The notes: generated by a model not told the origin, from the letters alone. A stretch of DNA of 64,000 nucleotides from CAIMZW01 sp037135095 (GCA_037135095.1 JBAXKZ010000005.1:1-64000), one strand, 5' to 3'; shown: positions 52,062-61,055, counted from the stretch's first letter. Program-made: numbers and translations.

Positions 52062-52093
52062 TAGAATCCCATCAGCGCTCGGAGCTGCCGAGC
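52062..52093 (+). promoter_or_regulatory. Candidate -10 box and leader hairpin before the DivIVA-like gene
   Basis: TAGAAT (52062-52067) is a good -10 sequence. The hairpin GCTCGG-AGCTG-CCGAGC (52077-52093) follows and would lie near the 5' end of the mRNA, about 30 bases before the ATG at 52123. Confidence 0.4.
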
Positions 52094-52122
52094 TAGCTTG
52101 GCTTCACGGTTGGGATGGAAAA

Positions 52123-53013
52123 ATGGGTGAGAAGAGCTTTCTCTCTTGGGTTGGTTTTAAAGGCGAAGATGCAAATGCCGCCGCCCCGACCGAAAATGCC
52201 TTGGAACGAATTCGCAACCTCGAGGCGCAATTAGCCGATTTACGGTCCCGGCGCGATATCACCAGCTTGACCAAGGAAGAGTTCGAAATCTTGGCAACGG
52301 AAACCGCCATGACCATAATCAAATCCGCCCAGGCCCGCGAAGCAAAGGCAGCGACACTGGCACAAAAAGTTTTAGGCGATAGTACAAAGAGCGCTGCCGA
52401 TAACTTAGCTGCAGCTGAAACTAAAGCTCGCCAGATTTTGGCTGGCGCCGAAGCACGAGGCCGAAAATATTTGGATGCCGCCGAAGCCGAAGCTGAGTCT
52501 GTCAAGAGCGAAGCCGAACGCGAAGCCGAAGAGCTAATCAGCACCAAAAAGCGCGAAGCGCTGACCGTAACCGCCGCCGCGAAGCGCGAAGCCGAAAAAC
52601 TGGTTGCCGAAGCAACCGGGGAGATCGCCGATTACCGCACCTGGCTGAACTCGGCAATTACCGAAACCGAACGCCTCTATCGAATTCAGACCCAATCCTT
52701 GCAAGCGGCCGAGCAGGCGATTACCCAATCGCGCGCTCGCCTTGGTGGCGCCTTCGATAAATTGACTGCGCTCCAAGCCGATATCGGTGCCAACATTGAT
52801 TCCACCAACCGTCCACAGGTAAAGAGTTTTGTGCATGCGGCAGAATTATCGGCAGAAGTAGCGAAAATTGATGAGCAAGTCAGCGTTCCTGAAGTTCCCT
52901 TTAAAAAGCCGGTGGCCAAGCGAAGCACCAAACGTTCTTCAACCACCAAGACAACTTCTACTCGATCGGCTTCAAGCAAGAGCGCGAAGCGAACCACCGC
53001 AAAACGTAAGTGA
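52123..53013 (+). CDS. DivIVA-like coiled-coil protein with basic tail
   Basis: This 296-residue protein has a short N-terminal segment (MGEKSFLSWVGFKG), a long heptad-rich region from about 27 to 215 with many Ala, Glu, Lys and Arg, and a highly basic Lys/Ser/Thr/Arg-rich tail (about 260-296). This style is common among actinobacterial DivIVA/Wag31-type and cytoskeletal-like proteins, though the canonical DivIVA N-terminal domain is not obvious. The tail could bind nucleic acid or acidic lipids. The stop overlaps the acyltransferase start in GTGA. Confidence 0.65.
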   Translation: MGEKSFLSWVGFKGEDANAAAPTENALERIRNLEAQLADLRSRRDITSLTKEEFEILATETAMTIIKSAQAREAKAATLAQKVLGDSTKSAADNLAAAETKARQILAGAEARGRKYLDAAEAEAESVKSEAEREAEELISTKKREALTVTAAAKREAEKLVAEATGEIADYRTWLNSAITETERLYRIQTQSLQAAEQAITQSRARLGGAFDKLTALQADIGANIDSTNRPQVKSFVHAAELSAEVAKIDEQVSVPEVPFKKPVAKRSTKRSSTTKTTSTRSASSKSAKRTTAKRK

Positions 53014-54794
53014 CTCCCGCGGCCACTAAGAGCCGATACATAGCGCCGATCGATGGCCTTCGTGCCATCGCCGTTGCTGCGGTAGTTCTCTATCACCTTG
53101 GCGTTGCATGGATCCCCGGCGGCTTTCTCGGCGTCGATCTCTTCTTTGTAATCTCAGGCTATGTAATAACCAGATTAATTTTAGATTCCATCGACAGTTC
53201 TAGCGCACTTGATCTAAGACAGTTTTATGCCAGCCGGGCGAAACGGCTATTGCCCGGACTTCTTTTTTTAATCTTCGGTGCAATTCTTATCAGCGCATTT
53301 TGGGCGCAAGAGGCGATGCGCCGGCTGCTTTCCGATATTCCTTATGTCCTGACGGGCACCAATAACTGGCGATTAGTGGCGGCCCATCAGGACTATTTCC
53401 AAACTATTGGGCGACCACCATTGCTTCAACACACTTGGTCGTTGGCGGTCGAAGCACAGTTCTACCTGGTTTGGCCGCTTATTTTGATTGGAATTCTGCG
53501 TTACTTTGGGAAGCGAAATATTGCCAAGGTTGCACTACTGATCGCCGCCTTTTCCGGAACTGCGCTCTTTCTTTTCTCACTTCGCGTCGACTCCTCTAGC
53601 GCCGGAAGAGTAAGTCATATTTATTTCGGAACTGATACGCATAGCCTGGGGCTTTTCCTTGGTGCTGCGCTTGCTGTTAGCTGGGTGCCGCAAAATTTGA
53701 GTTCTGGCATCAGTCAGCGTGCGCAAGATTTCGTAGATGGCATCGGAGTCTTTGGTCTGTTGGGGTTGCTAAGTACTTTTCTCTTTGTCACCGAATCCAA
53801 TCCAACTTTGTATAAGTTGGCCTTTCCATTAGCCGGGATATTTGGTTGCGCCACAATCACTTCCTTAGTCCACCCCTCATCTCGCTTCGCGCCACTAATG
53901 AGTGCACGTTGGCTAATTTGGATTGGTGAGCGATCATATGGAATCTATTTATGGCACTGGGTAATTTTCCAAGTCACCAGACCTTCTGTTGATCTAGCTG
54001 GTTCGGCGCTGGCTTTAAATTGCGCCCGTATCCTGCTAGTTCTAGCGCTGGCCGATATATCTATGCGTTGGATTGAAATCCCAATCCGTCGTGGCTTGCT
54101 ACAAAATTGGTTTCGCGGCATGAAATATCGAACCCAAAAAATAAAAAATCAACAACGATTACTTGTGGCCAGCGCAGCCACAACCGTTATCGTTGTCGCA
54201 ACCGTTGCAAGCGCCATCGGAGTATCACAAGGTGACGTGAGTGCCAAGAAATTAACTGCCGCACTTAAAGCACAGAGTGAAGCTTCTCCAACTCCAACAT
54301 CAACAAATCCTAAATCGGTAGTCATCGAACCAAAAGGACTTTGGGTCACGGGTGACTCTGTAATCCTCGGAATTCGAAGCAAGTTAGAATCGCATTCACA
54401 TATTGCGCTAATTAACGCACGGGTAGGTCGCCAAATTCAGGAATTGACCACCGTCGTGGCCGCAGATCGAATCCACGTTCCTGGCGCAACTGTAATTTTA
54501 GATCTGGGAAATAATAATCATTTAACAACTGAATCGGTGGTTGCCTTATTCGAATTACTAAAAGATCAGCCGCGAATCATTTTGGTAGATACTGCGGTTC
54601 CGCGGCCATGGCGAGCGGATAACAATCGAATCATCAAAGAGGTTATAAAACGCTATCCCCAGACCCAGTTAATTGAGTGGGAGGTAATCTCTGCTGGTCA
54701 TCCAGAATTTTTTGCCCCCGATGGCGTCCATTTATCGGATGCAGGTAGCGATGTTTATGTGGCCGCGATCTTAGAAAAATTGGGCCAGAAGTAG
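53010..54794 (+). CDS. OafA/YrhL-type acyltransferase with C-terminal SGNH domain
   Basis: This 594-residue protein has an acyltransferase-3 membrane domain (about 8-365, about ten segments; start IAPIDGLRAIAVAAVVLYHL, with FFVISGYVI), a linker with one further hydrophobic segment (about 395), and an SGNH-like outer domain (about 445-594). The SGNH Ser is in WVTGDSVILG and the Asp/His pair in APDGVHLSDAG. Such fusions O-acetylate peptidoglycan or surface polysaccharides. The GTG start overlaps the DivIVA-like stop by four bases, hinting at localised wall modification. Confidence 0.9.
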   Translation: MTPAATKSRYIAPIDGLRAIAVAAVVLYHLGVAWIPGGFLGVDLFFVISGYVITRLILDSIDSSSALDLRQFYASRAKRLLPGLLFLIFGAILISAFWAQEAMRRLLSDIPYVLTGTNNWRLVAAHQDYFQTIGRPPLLQHTWSLAVEAQFYLVWPLILIGILRYFGKRNIAKVALLIAAFSGTALFLFSLRVDSSSAGRVSHIYFGTDTHSLGLFLGAALAVSWVPQNLSSGISQRAQDFVDGIGVFGLLGLLSTFLFVTESNPTLYKLAFPLAGIFGCATITSLVHPSSRFAPLMSARWLIWIGERSYGIYLWHWVIFQVTRPSVDLAGSALALNCARILLVLALADISMRWIEIPIRRGLLQNWFRGMKYRTQKIKNQQRLLVASAATTVIVVATVASAIGVSQGDVSAKKLTAALKAQSEASPTPTSTNPKSVVIEPKGLWVTGDSVILGIRSKLESHSHIALINARVGRQIQELTTVVAADRIHVPGATVILDLGNNNHLTTESVVALFELLKDQPRIILVDTAVPRPWRADNNRIIKEVIKRYPQTQLIEWEVISAGHPEFFAPDGVHLSDAGSDVYVAAILEKLGQK

Positions 54795-54811
54795 TTTCAC
54801 TCCTGACCCAA
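54775..54811 (-). terminator. Intrinsic terminator of the H1-like gene, overlapping the acyltransferase end
   Basis: On the minus strand TTGGG-T-CAG pairs with CTG-G-CCCAA (8 bp with one mismatch) and is followed by TTTTT. It lies 39 bases after the stop at 54850 and inside the last codons of the opposite-strand gene. Confidence 0.6.
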
Positions 54812-54849
54812 ATTCAAACCCAACTTCGCTGTTTTAACTAATGAACTGC

Positions 54850-55782
54850 CTATGCAAATTGACCTGGCAAACCAAATACTTTGCCAGCTACCGTCTGACT
54901 ATCAGAGAAGACGGTTGAGATTCGGAATGAGCACCAGCCGGTTGAACCGGACTTGGTGATATCCATGGAAAGTTGAGTAGCTGGAACTGTTGAGATCAAT
55001 TTCCAGGCGCCACCATTGCTTGCGATCTCTACGTTGTAGTTGGTCAAACCATCAGTCATTGCTGGAGCCTGCCAGAAAATTGTGGCTCCTTTTGCGGTGT
55101 AGTGAGCGACGATCCCAACCGGTGCTTCGTGTGCGCCGCCAGTGGCTACTGCACTTTCAGAGGGGGTGGCCTCTGACATGGATGGGGTTGCTGATGCATC
55201 TGTTGACATTGAAGCCGAGGCGCTTGTTGAAGGAGTTGGCGATGCGGAAGCATCAGCCTTTTTGGTTGTTGAAGAGCTGCGCGCGACTACGATTAAGGCC
55301 AAAATCACAATGCCTGCGATCACTGCTACGACAACGCGGTTAGAGGAGGTTGACTTCTTTGGTGCCGCTGCCGTTGCCACTGGAGTTGGCATTGGTGCCG
55401 GAGCGGTTGAGATTACAGTTGTTGCTTTGGCTGGTACTTCTGCAGTTCCAGGAACCGGCGGAATAACAAAGCTTTCGATGCCGGCGCTTGCGGCGCGGGA
55501 CTTGGGTGCTGATTTCCTAGCGGTGGCTTTTTTCGTTGCGGATTTTTTGACGGTTGCTTTCTTGGCAACGGCCTTCTTCGCAGCGCTCTTTTTTACCACG
55601 GACTTTTTAGCCGGAGCCTTTTTAGCCGGAGCCTTTTTGGCTGGAGCCTTTTTAGCAACGGCCTTCTTTGCAGCCGCCTTCTTTACTGGAGCTTTCTTGG
55701 TAGCGGCCTTTTTAACAGTGGCCTTTTTTGCGGGAGCCTTCTTGGCCACCGGCCTCTTTGCGCTCTTCTTTGCAACTGCCAC
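54850..55782 (-). CDS. Membrane-anchored protein with histone H1-like tail and FN3-like domain
   Basis: This 310-residue protein has an unusual domain order. Residues about 3-92 are some 15 to 17 pentapeptides of the form [AS]-x-x-K-K, as in bacterial H1-like proteins. A Pro/Ala linker follows, then one membrane helix (about 150-167), a Ser/Thr/Ala/Pro-rich linker (about 170-215) and a C-terminal domain (about 219-310) resembling fibronectin type III. With positive residues before the helix, the Lys-rich tail should be cytoplasmic and the FN3-like part outside. The start is GTG with AAGGAG seven bases upstream. DNA tethering at the membrane is an inference. Confidence 0.75.
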   Translation of the reverse strand: MAVAKKSAKRPVAKKAPAKKATVKKAATKKAPVKKAAAKKAVAKKAPAKKAPAKKAPAKKSVVKKSAAKKAVAKKATVKKSATKKATARKSAPKSRAASAGIESFVIPPVPGTAEVPAKATTVISTAPAPMPTPVATAAAPKKSTSSNRVVVAVIAGIVILALIVVARSSSTTKKADASASPTPSTSASASMSTDASATPSMSEATPSESAVATGGAHEAPVGIVAHYTAKGATIFWQAPAMTDGLTNYNVEIASNGGAWKLISTVPATQLSMDITKSGSTGWCSFRISTVFSDSQTVAGKVFGLPGQFA

Positions 55783-55866
55783 TTTTAACTCCTTGAACTC
55801 GTCGGTCGTGAAACCAGTCTAACGATGGATGTTGCGGTAAATACTGGGCTTAGGTTACCTCAGCGG

Positions 55867-56466
55867 TTAGAGCAATTTGGTTAAATCTTCGGTAATTGCC
55901 CGAAGTGCTTGGCCCCGATGGCTAATTCGGTCCTTTTCGCCAGCGCCAAATTCCCCAAGTGTCAGGCCAAAACCTACGGGTTGGAAGATTGGGTCATAGC
56001 CAAACCCGGCGGCACCTCGTGGTTCGGAGACAATCACGCCTTTTAATTGACCAGTTCTTATGACTTCGGTGCCATCGGGTAAGTGAAGCGCCACGGCACA
56101 CTGAAAATGCGCGCCTCGCTGCGTGATTGGGATCTGTTCAAGCTGCTGCAGGACTTTAGCGACATTGGCGCGATCATCTCCGTGCCCTCCAGCCCAGCGT
56201 GCCGAATATATCCCCGGGTCACCATTTAACGCATCGATACAAAGCCCACTGTCATCGGCTAGCGCTGGCAGATTGGAGAAGGCGCTAACTTCTCGGGCTT
56301 TGAGCAAAGCATTCGCCTCAAAGCTATCGCCAGTCTCCTCGACATCAGGCAAATTGGGAAAATCGTTTAGCCCTAAGACCTGAACGCCTGACACATGTTC
56401 GGCCAGTAGTCGCTCGAACTCCTTAATCTTCCCGGGATTTCGGGTAGCCAAAACAACCTGTCTCAC
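55867..56466 (-). CDS. rdgB: XTP/dITP diphosphatase (RdgB/HAM1)
   Basis: This 199-residue house-cleaning enzyme hydrolyses non-canonical purine triphosphates to monophosphates. Motifs are VVLATRNPGKIKEF at the start, LADDSGLCIDALNGDPGIYSARWAG (about 68-92, split here only for length: catalytic Asp in ADDSGL) and GFGYDPIF. The GTG start lies ten bases after rph. The rph-rdgB pairing is common. Confidence 0.95.
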   Translation of the reverse strand: MRQVVLATRNPGKIKEFERLLAEHVSGVQVLGLNDFPNLPDVEETGDSFEANALLKAREVSAFSNLPALADDSGLCIDALNGDPGIYSARWAGGHGDDRANVAKVLQQLEQIPITQRGAHFQCAVALHLPDGTEVIRTGQLKGVIVSEPRGAAGFGYDPIFQPVGFGLTLGEFGAGEKDRISHRGQALRAITEDLTKLL

Positions 56467-56476
56467 CTTTGAAAAC

Positions 56477-57208
56477 TTACTCGGCGAGAGCGGCGTTTTG
56501 GAGTGCGGTTAATTGTGCGCAACCTGCGGTTCCGAGATCTAACAATTGGTTTAACAAGGTTCGATCGAAAGGCTTGCCCTCAGCGGTTCCTTGCACTTCA
56601 ACAAAATTTCCATCGCCGGTGCAGACAATATTCATATCGGTTTCAGCGGTGACATCTTCTTCGTAGCAGAGATCCAACATCGGTACGCCACCAATAATTC
56701 CAACGCTTACCGCCGCAACCGATTGGATCAACGGTTTTCTCGAAGGCAGAATTAGGCCTTTTCCTTTTGCCCAGTTGATGGCATCTGCCAATGCAACATA
56801 GGCACCAGTGATAGCCGCAGTTCGAGTGCCACCATCAGCTTGCAGGACATCGCAATCAATAACAATGGTGTTCTCGCCAAGAGCTTGCATATCAACTACC
56901 GATCGCAGTGAGCGACCGACCAAGCGCGAGATCTCTTGGGTACGACCACCTAATTTTCCTTTAACGCTTTCGCGATCTGAACGAGTATGTGTGGCTCGGG
57001 GCAACATGGCATATTCGGAAGTTACCCATCCTTTACCGCTGCCGTGCAACCATCGCGGCACTCCAGCGGTGAATGAGGCAACGCATAGCACGCGAGTGTT
57101 TCCAAATTCAACCAATACTGAGCCTTCAGCGTTATTTAACCAAGAGCGAGTAAAACTGATTGGTCGAAGCTGATCCGCGGCTCGTCCATCGATACGTTTC
57201 TCTGACAA
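56477..57208 (-). CDS. rph: Ribonuclease PH
   Basis: This 243-residue phosphorolytic 3'-exonuclease trims tRNA and other RNA ends. Signatures are RPISFTRSWLNNAEGSVL, MLPRATHTRSDRE and DCDVLQADGGTRTAAITGA. The start is a TTG at 57208, supported by AGGAG eight bases upstream and by the conserved MSEKRIDGR start. Confidence 0.95.
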   Translation of the reverse strand: MSEKRIDGRAADQLRPISFTRSWLNNAEGSVLVEFGNTRVLCVASFTAGVPRWLHGSGKGWVTSEYAMLPRATHTRSDRESVKGKLGGRTQEISRLVGRSLRSVVDMQALGENTIVIDCDVLQADGGTRTAAITGAYVALADAINWAKGKGLILPSRKPLIQSVAAVSVGIIGGVPMLDLCYEEDVTAETDMNIVCTGDGNFVEVQGTAEGKPFDRTLLNQLLDLGTAGCAQLTALQNAALAE

Positions 57209-57228
57209 GTTAATTCTCCTCGGTTTCG

Positions 57229-58050
57229 TTAGATCTTTGAATTTACGGTAACAACTTCTGGACCCAGAAAACGCCGAGCCAAAGTACTGAAACTTTCAGT
57301 GTCGCCCGTGGCCACAAATTTATATTCTGGTTTTTGATTTCCGCGAAGTAAGTTCTCTTCGACTAAGACTCGATAAAGATCCTTCGCAGTCTCTTCAGCA
57401 CTCGAAACCAAGGTGACCTCATTGCCCATTACATAAGAGATCACACCGGTAAGTAATGGGTAATGGGTGCAACCTAAAACCAAGGTATCAACTTTTTCTG
57501 CGAGCATTGGAGCTAGATAGGATTTCGCAATTTCAGTGATCGCCGCTCCCGAAGTTTCCCCACGCTCTACATATTCCACAAATAGCGGGCAGGCGGTGGA
57601 AGAAATTTCAAGTTGTGGCGCCGCGGCGAAGGCATCCAGATAAGCACCAGATTCGATCGTGGCATTAGTGCCGATCACGCCGATCTTTCCCGAGCGAGTA
57701 GCTGAAACTGCGCGCCGAACTGCCGGCTGAATAACTTCAATCACTGGCACGGAATAACGTTCTCTGGCATCGCGGAGCATTGCCGCGCTGGCAGTATTGC
57801 AAGCAATAACTAAAGCTTTTACGCCAGCCGCTACCAACTCATCGAGAATCTCTAAGGCAAAAGAGCGAACTTCAGCGAGGGATCTGGGGCCATAGGGACC
57901 ACGAGCAGTGTCACCGACATAGAGGATTGATTCATGGGGCAACTGATCAATAATCGCTCGAGCTACCGTTAAGCCTCCGACGCCAGAATCAAAGACCCCA
58001 ATTGGTGAATCGGGTCCTACTTTTACAGGGCTTTTGGCAGCTGAACTCAC
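57229..58050 (-). CDS. murI: Glutamate racemase
   Basis: MurI supplies D-glutamate for peptidoglycan. The 273-residue protein has GVFDSGVGGLTVARAI, the first catalytic Cys in IACNTASA (about 83) and the second in LGCTHYPLL (about 195). A GTG start at 58050 lacks a ribosome-binding site but follows TAGAGT by six bases, so it is probably leaderless and starts the murI-rph-rdgB unit. Confidence 0.96.
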   Translation of the reverse strand: MSSAAKSPVKVGPDSPIGVFDSGVGGLTVARAIIDQLPHESILYVGDTARGPYGPRSLAEVRSFALEILDELVAAGVKALVIACNTASAAMLRDARERYSVPVIEVIQPAVRRAVSATRSGKIGVIGTNATIESGAYLDAFAAAPQLEISSTACPLFVEYVERGETSGAAITEIAKSYLAPMLAEKVDTLVLGCTHYPLLTGVISYVMGNEVTLVSSAEETAKDLYRVLVEENLLRGNQKPEYKFVATGDTESFSTLARRFLGPEVVTVNSKI

Positions 58051-58056
58051 CCCCGA

Positions 58057-58062
58057 ACTCTA
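58057..58062 (-). promoter_or_regulatory. -10 box TAGAGT of a leaderless promoter (murI)
   Basis: On the minus strand TAGAGT ends six bases before the GTG at 58050. Confidence 0.5.
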
Positions 58063-58073
58063 CCCGCTAGCGT

Positions 58074-58634
58074 TTAGTTCGCGGTAAGCAGGCCTAATAG
58101 TTGTTCTTGCAACCACCCTAACCAGTAGTAAACGGCGTACATCGGTTTTTGCGAGTCCTCGTCCGGCAAAAGCTCAAAGGTCTCGAAGCTATTGGCGTCA
58201 ACTTCTAATCGAACCCCGAGCGCCAACCGAAGATCGTTCAGAGCTTTTAGCCAAAGTTCAGAATCCAAATTGAGAATCGTTCCGCCATCGGATTTCTTAT
58301 CCACGATTAAAGTTAGCTCTTCACGAATAACGCGTAAGGTGCGTTGTTTTGCGCCACGCAATTGTGGTTCGGTGTAGCGACGAAAATCCGATGCTGCTTC
58401 TGGATCGGAGTAGGCACTGGGTAACAGGCGCTTCAAAACTGGATCCTCTGGTGTTTCAATCTCTTTTGGCATTGATAACAATTGAGCCAAAGGATCGGAA
58501 TTATCAAAGTGATGGAAGAAGTCACCCTCTCCTAGTAGCTCTAATAATTGTTCGGCTAAATTGATCAAGATCTCGGCTTCGTTCTGAGTTAAAGCGAGTG
58601 AATAATTATTTCCGGTGCGAGAAAACTGCGACAT
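58074..58634 (-). CDS. DUF2017 family protein
   Basis: This 186-residue acidic protein matches the actinobacterial DUF2017 family, found next to clpS. The first part has SLALTQNEAEILINLAEQLLEL and the C-terminus YYWLGWLQEQLLGLL. Function is unknown; the constant clpS neighbourhood suggests a link to proteolysis. Its ATG overlaps the clpS stop by one base (TGATG). Confidence 0.85.
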   Translation of the reverse strand: MSQFSRTGNNYSLALTQNEAEILINLAEQLLELLGEGDFFHHFDNSDPLAQLLSMPKEIETPEDPVLKRLLPSAYSDPEAASDFRRYTEPQLRGAKQRTLRVIREELTLIVDKKSDGGTILNLDSELWLKALNDLRLALGVRLEVDANSFETFELLPDEDSQKPMYAVYYWLGWLQEQLLGLLTAN

Positions 58635-58936
58635 CAGAGTTGATCATCTCGTTGCAATGTGGCCCATAGGCCATGTTCATGAAGTTGCTGAACATCGCGT
58701 TCCATCTCTTCGCGGGAACCTGAACTGACTACGGCGCGACCTTCGGTGTGCACTTTCATCATAAGTTCGTGGGCTTTTTCTGTGGAGAAGCCAAAGATTT
58801 TAATAAAGACAAAAGTCACATAACTCATCAGGTTTACCGGATCGTCCCAAACAATTGTAATCCAAGGTTTGTCAAAGAAGGCTTCAATGCTGACCTCTTC
58901 TTTGCTCGCTGTTTTAACCATGGTTGATTTTGGCAC
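58634..58936 (-). CDS. clpS: ATP-dependent Clp protease adaptor ClpS
   Basis: ClpS delivers N-degron substrates to the Clp ATPase. The 100-residue protein has the core motif ITIVWDDPVNLMSYVTFVF (about 28-46) and VHTEGRAVVSSGSREEMERD. The Asn in DDPVNL and Asp are the N-degron pocket residues. The GTG at 58936 or the ATG at 58921 may be the start. It is coupled to DUF2017. Confidence 0.93.
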   Translation of the reverse strand: MPKSTMVKTASKEEVSIEAFFDKPWITIVWDDPVNLMSYVTFVFIKIFGFSTEKAHELMMKVHTEGRAVVSSGSREEMERDVQQLHEHGLWATLQRDDQL

Positions 58937-58957
58937 AAATTCCCAAGCGAGCCACTG

Positions 58958-60694
58958 TCAACGAACCAGCACAGTGAAATATGGGCCGCTCGCTGCTGCC
59001 AACTTTTGTGTTGCTACGGTGGCGAGCCGAAGTTTTACCAGGCCTGGCGTATCAAGATGCAGGATTACCGCAAAGAGACCATTCTCATCGGTTACCGCTG
59101 GACTCGATTCGGCGCCTTCTAAATTAACCGTTACACCAGGGATCTTTGGTTGAATTTCTCCGGTTATCAAATACGCGTTGCCAGACCTTATCGATGATGG
59201 TGGCGACCAAGAGATGAGCGGCTTGATTGCAACATCTGTAACCGGGGATTGACTTGCCAATCGATCCCATGAGCCATCCGAGCTCATGCGAACCGAAGTG
59301 ATTTCACCTAATACTAATGATGTACTTAGCGATCCATCGGCCGCAGTAACCCCCGTGAAAATGGTGCGCCAATCACCCAGACTATTCTTGATCTCAAGTT
59401 TGGCGGCCAACCCTGCTACTGGTTTGGTATCAGGCAAAGTGAAGCTTCCGGTAACTGAAATTGCATCGCCGATTAGCGCAGAATTTGGTCCCGCAGTTAC
59501 CGAACTTAAGATGGTGTCGGGCGCAATTGATTTTGCAACATCGCGAATTGCGCTGATTGCCGTGGGATCTTCCATTCCAATCGTCCAAGCGGCAACGCCA
59601 CCTAATCGGTATTTAGCAACCAAACCAGCACGAACTGAATACCCCTGAGCATCTTGATACCAAGCAGTTCTGGTGGCAGTGCAAGAAGTTGCTTGCCCCA
59701 ATGAGGTAACACCGTTGTAAACCTTTTGATAGGTAAAAGTAGTCTCGGCAAATTTCGGAGTGTACGTAGGAAGAACACCATAATTTGCAGCAAGAGTTGC
59801 AGCATCCCGCATTACAAATGTCGCGGCCTTTGCCTGGGGCGTGATTGCAGCAGCTACATCAACGGGACAAGTTCCTGAAACTGCCGTGATCCAATCTCGA
59901 CCATAACCTGCGATTCCTACATAAACCTCCGATGCTGGTACAACTGAGACGGCATATTGAACTGCGCTCTCGGCCCAAGTGATGGGGCCGATCGGACCAG
60001 GACTGCTTGTTGAGTAGTCATAGGTCATGATTTTTAATCGGTCGATTGACCGCGCAATAGCAGCCCAGGCATAAACGTAATAGCCCTTCTTTCCTGTTGC
60101 TGGATCGAAGAGAACTGGAGTGGTTACTGAAAGCAATTTTCCATTTGCGTGCAAACTGGCCGAAAGATCGCTTATAAATTGAATCCAATTTGGCATGGTG
60201 CTAGCCCAAGAAGCGGTGCCATCAACGAAAGCGAAATTTTCGAAATCCAAATCGATGCCGTCAAAATTATTGCTCATTACCAATGTTGTAATTGTGGCAA
60301 CTACTTGAGCTCGGGTGGCAGCGTTTGCAATCAGGCCGGCTAGGACTCCCTTATCGGTACCATCCGTTACGGTAGGAATTATTGAGAACTTCATACTTTG
60401 CAAAGTCTGCAGCGGAACTGACATTGGAACGCTGGGATTTGCTGGGGTATATAGATCGGTGATCTTTGTAGCGCTTTTGAGGGTGTACCAAAATGGATTA
60501 ACTTCTTGAATCAGATCCGAATTTGAAACCACATCCGGCAGCGAAGTTTTCATTGAATAATAAGGAAGCCAACCCGAGAAGATCTTTCGCGGCGGATTAT
60601 CGGCTTGAGCAATTGGCGCTATTTGAAGTGAGAGCGCAGAAACGAGAGCAATGGCGCCAGCCAATAAGGATTGAAAGCGGCGCGGAGAGTTCAT
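58958..60694 (-). CDS. Secreted glycoside hydrolase family 18 protein
   Basis: This 578-residue protein has a signal peptide (about 1-31, ending IAQADN), a GH18 barrel (about 38-380) and two C-terminal beta-sandwich-like modules (about 390-575). The catalytic DxxDxDxE motif is intact as DGIDLDFENF (acid Glu near residue 151), with IMTYDYS and AAWTIGMED following. Family members cut chitin or peptidoglycan-like beta-1,4-linked amino sugars; the overall form recalls YaaH/SleL-type wall hydrolases. A TACCCT box seven bases before the ATG suggests leaderless transcription. Confidence 0.88.
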   Translation of the reverse strand: MNSPRRFQSLLAGAIALVSALSLQIAPIAQADNPPRKIFSGWLPYYSMKTSLPDVVSNSDLIQEVNPFWYTLKSATKITDLYTPANPSVPMSVPLQTLQSMKFSIIPTVTDGTDKGVLAGLIANAATRAQVVATITTLVMSNNFDGIDLDFENFAFVDGTASWASTMPNWIQFISDLSASLHANGKLLSVTTPVLFDPATGKKGYYVYAWAAIARSIDRLKIMTYDYSTSSPGPIGPITWAESAVQYAVSVVPASEVYVGIAGYGRDWITAVSGTCPVDVAAAITPQAKAATFVMRDAATLAANYGVLPTYTPKFAETTFTYQKVYNGVTSLGQATSCTATRTAWYQDAQGYSVRAGLVAKYRLGGVAAWTIGMEDPTAISAIRDVAKSIAPDTILSSVTAGPNSALIGDAISVTGSFTLPDTKPVAGLAAKLEIKNSLGDWRTIFTGVTAADGSLSTSLVLGEITSVRMSSDGSWDRLASQSPVTDVAIKPLISWSPPSSIRSGNAYLITGEIQPKIPGVTVNLEGAESSPAVTDENGLFAVILHLDTPGLVKLRLATVATQKLAAASGPYFTVLVR

Positions 60695-60701
60695 GATTTT
60701 T

Positions 60702-60707
60702 AGGGTA
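60702..60707 (-). promoter_or_regulatory. -10 box TACCCT of a leaderless promoter (GH18)
   Basis: On the minus strand TACCCT ends seven bases before the ATG at 60694, and no ribosome-binding site is present. Confidence 0.5.
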
Positions 60708-60741
60708 ACGCCTCAAGCCTAGAAAGGCCTGACATTAGGAG

Positions 60742-61014
60742 TTATTCCTTCTTTAATCCTTCGTAAATGCTCTTGCAGGTGGGGCAAATCGGGAATTTTT
60801 CTGGATCGCGGCTGGGGACCCACTTTTTGCCACAGAGCGCTTTCACTGGTTTGCCCGTGACCGCTGACTCCACAATCTTCTCTTTGCGAACATAATGCGC
60901 AAAGCGTTCGTGATCACCGTTTTCATTGGAAAGCAGCTCTTCTTCGATTAGCAGGTCGGAGAACTTCTCCTCAGTAATTTGGCCAGGCCCCGGTTTGCGC
61001 GTGAAGATGCCCAT
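60742..61014 (-). CDS. DUF3039 family protein
   Basis: This 90-residue protein matches the actinobacterial DUF3039 family: ERFAHYVRKEKIVESAVTG, then KALCGKKWVPSRDPEKFPIC and PTCKSIYEGL. Three Cys and the His near position 40 look like a zinc site. Function is unknown. TAGGCT six bases before the ATG suggests a leaderless mRNA. Confidence 0.87.
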   Translation of the reverse strand: MGIFTRKPGPGQITEEKFSDLLIEEELLSNENGDHERFAHYVRKEKIVESAVTGKPVKALCGKKWVPSRDPEKFPICPTCKSIYEGLKKE

Positions 61015-61020
61015 ATCAAT

Positions 61021-61026
61021 AGCCTA
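61021..61026 (-). promoter_or_regulatory. -10 box TAGGCT of a leaderless promoter (DUF3039)
   Basis: On the minus strand TAGGCT ends six bases before the ATG at 61014. The same hexamer and spacing occur before cobO. Confidence 0.5.
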
Positions 61027-61055
61027 CTAGAAGGTGCATCTGCCACACTTGCCCA

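Noticed and set aside
55142..55822. Long plus-strand reading frame opposite the H1-like gene, rich in Ala, Phe and Leu
   Set aside because: It is the mirror of the Lys/Ala repeat region, whose composition suppresses stops on the other strand. It has no ribosome-binding site or recognisable domain, while the minus-strand protein has coherent domains.
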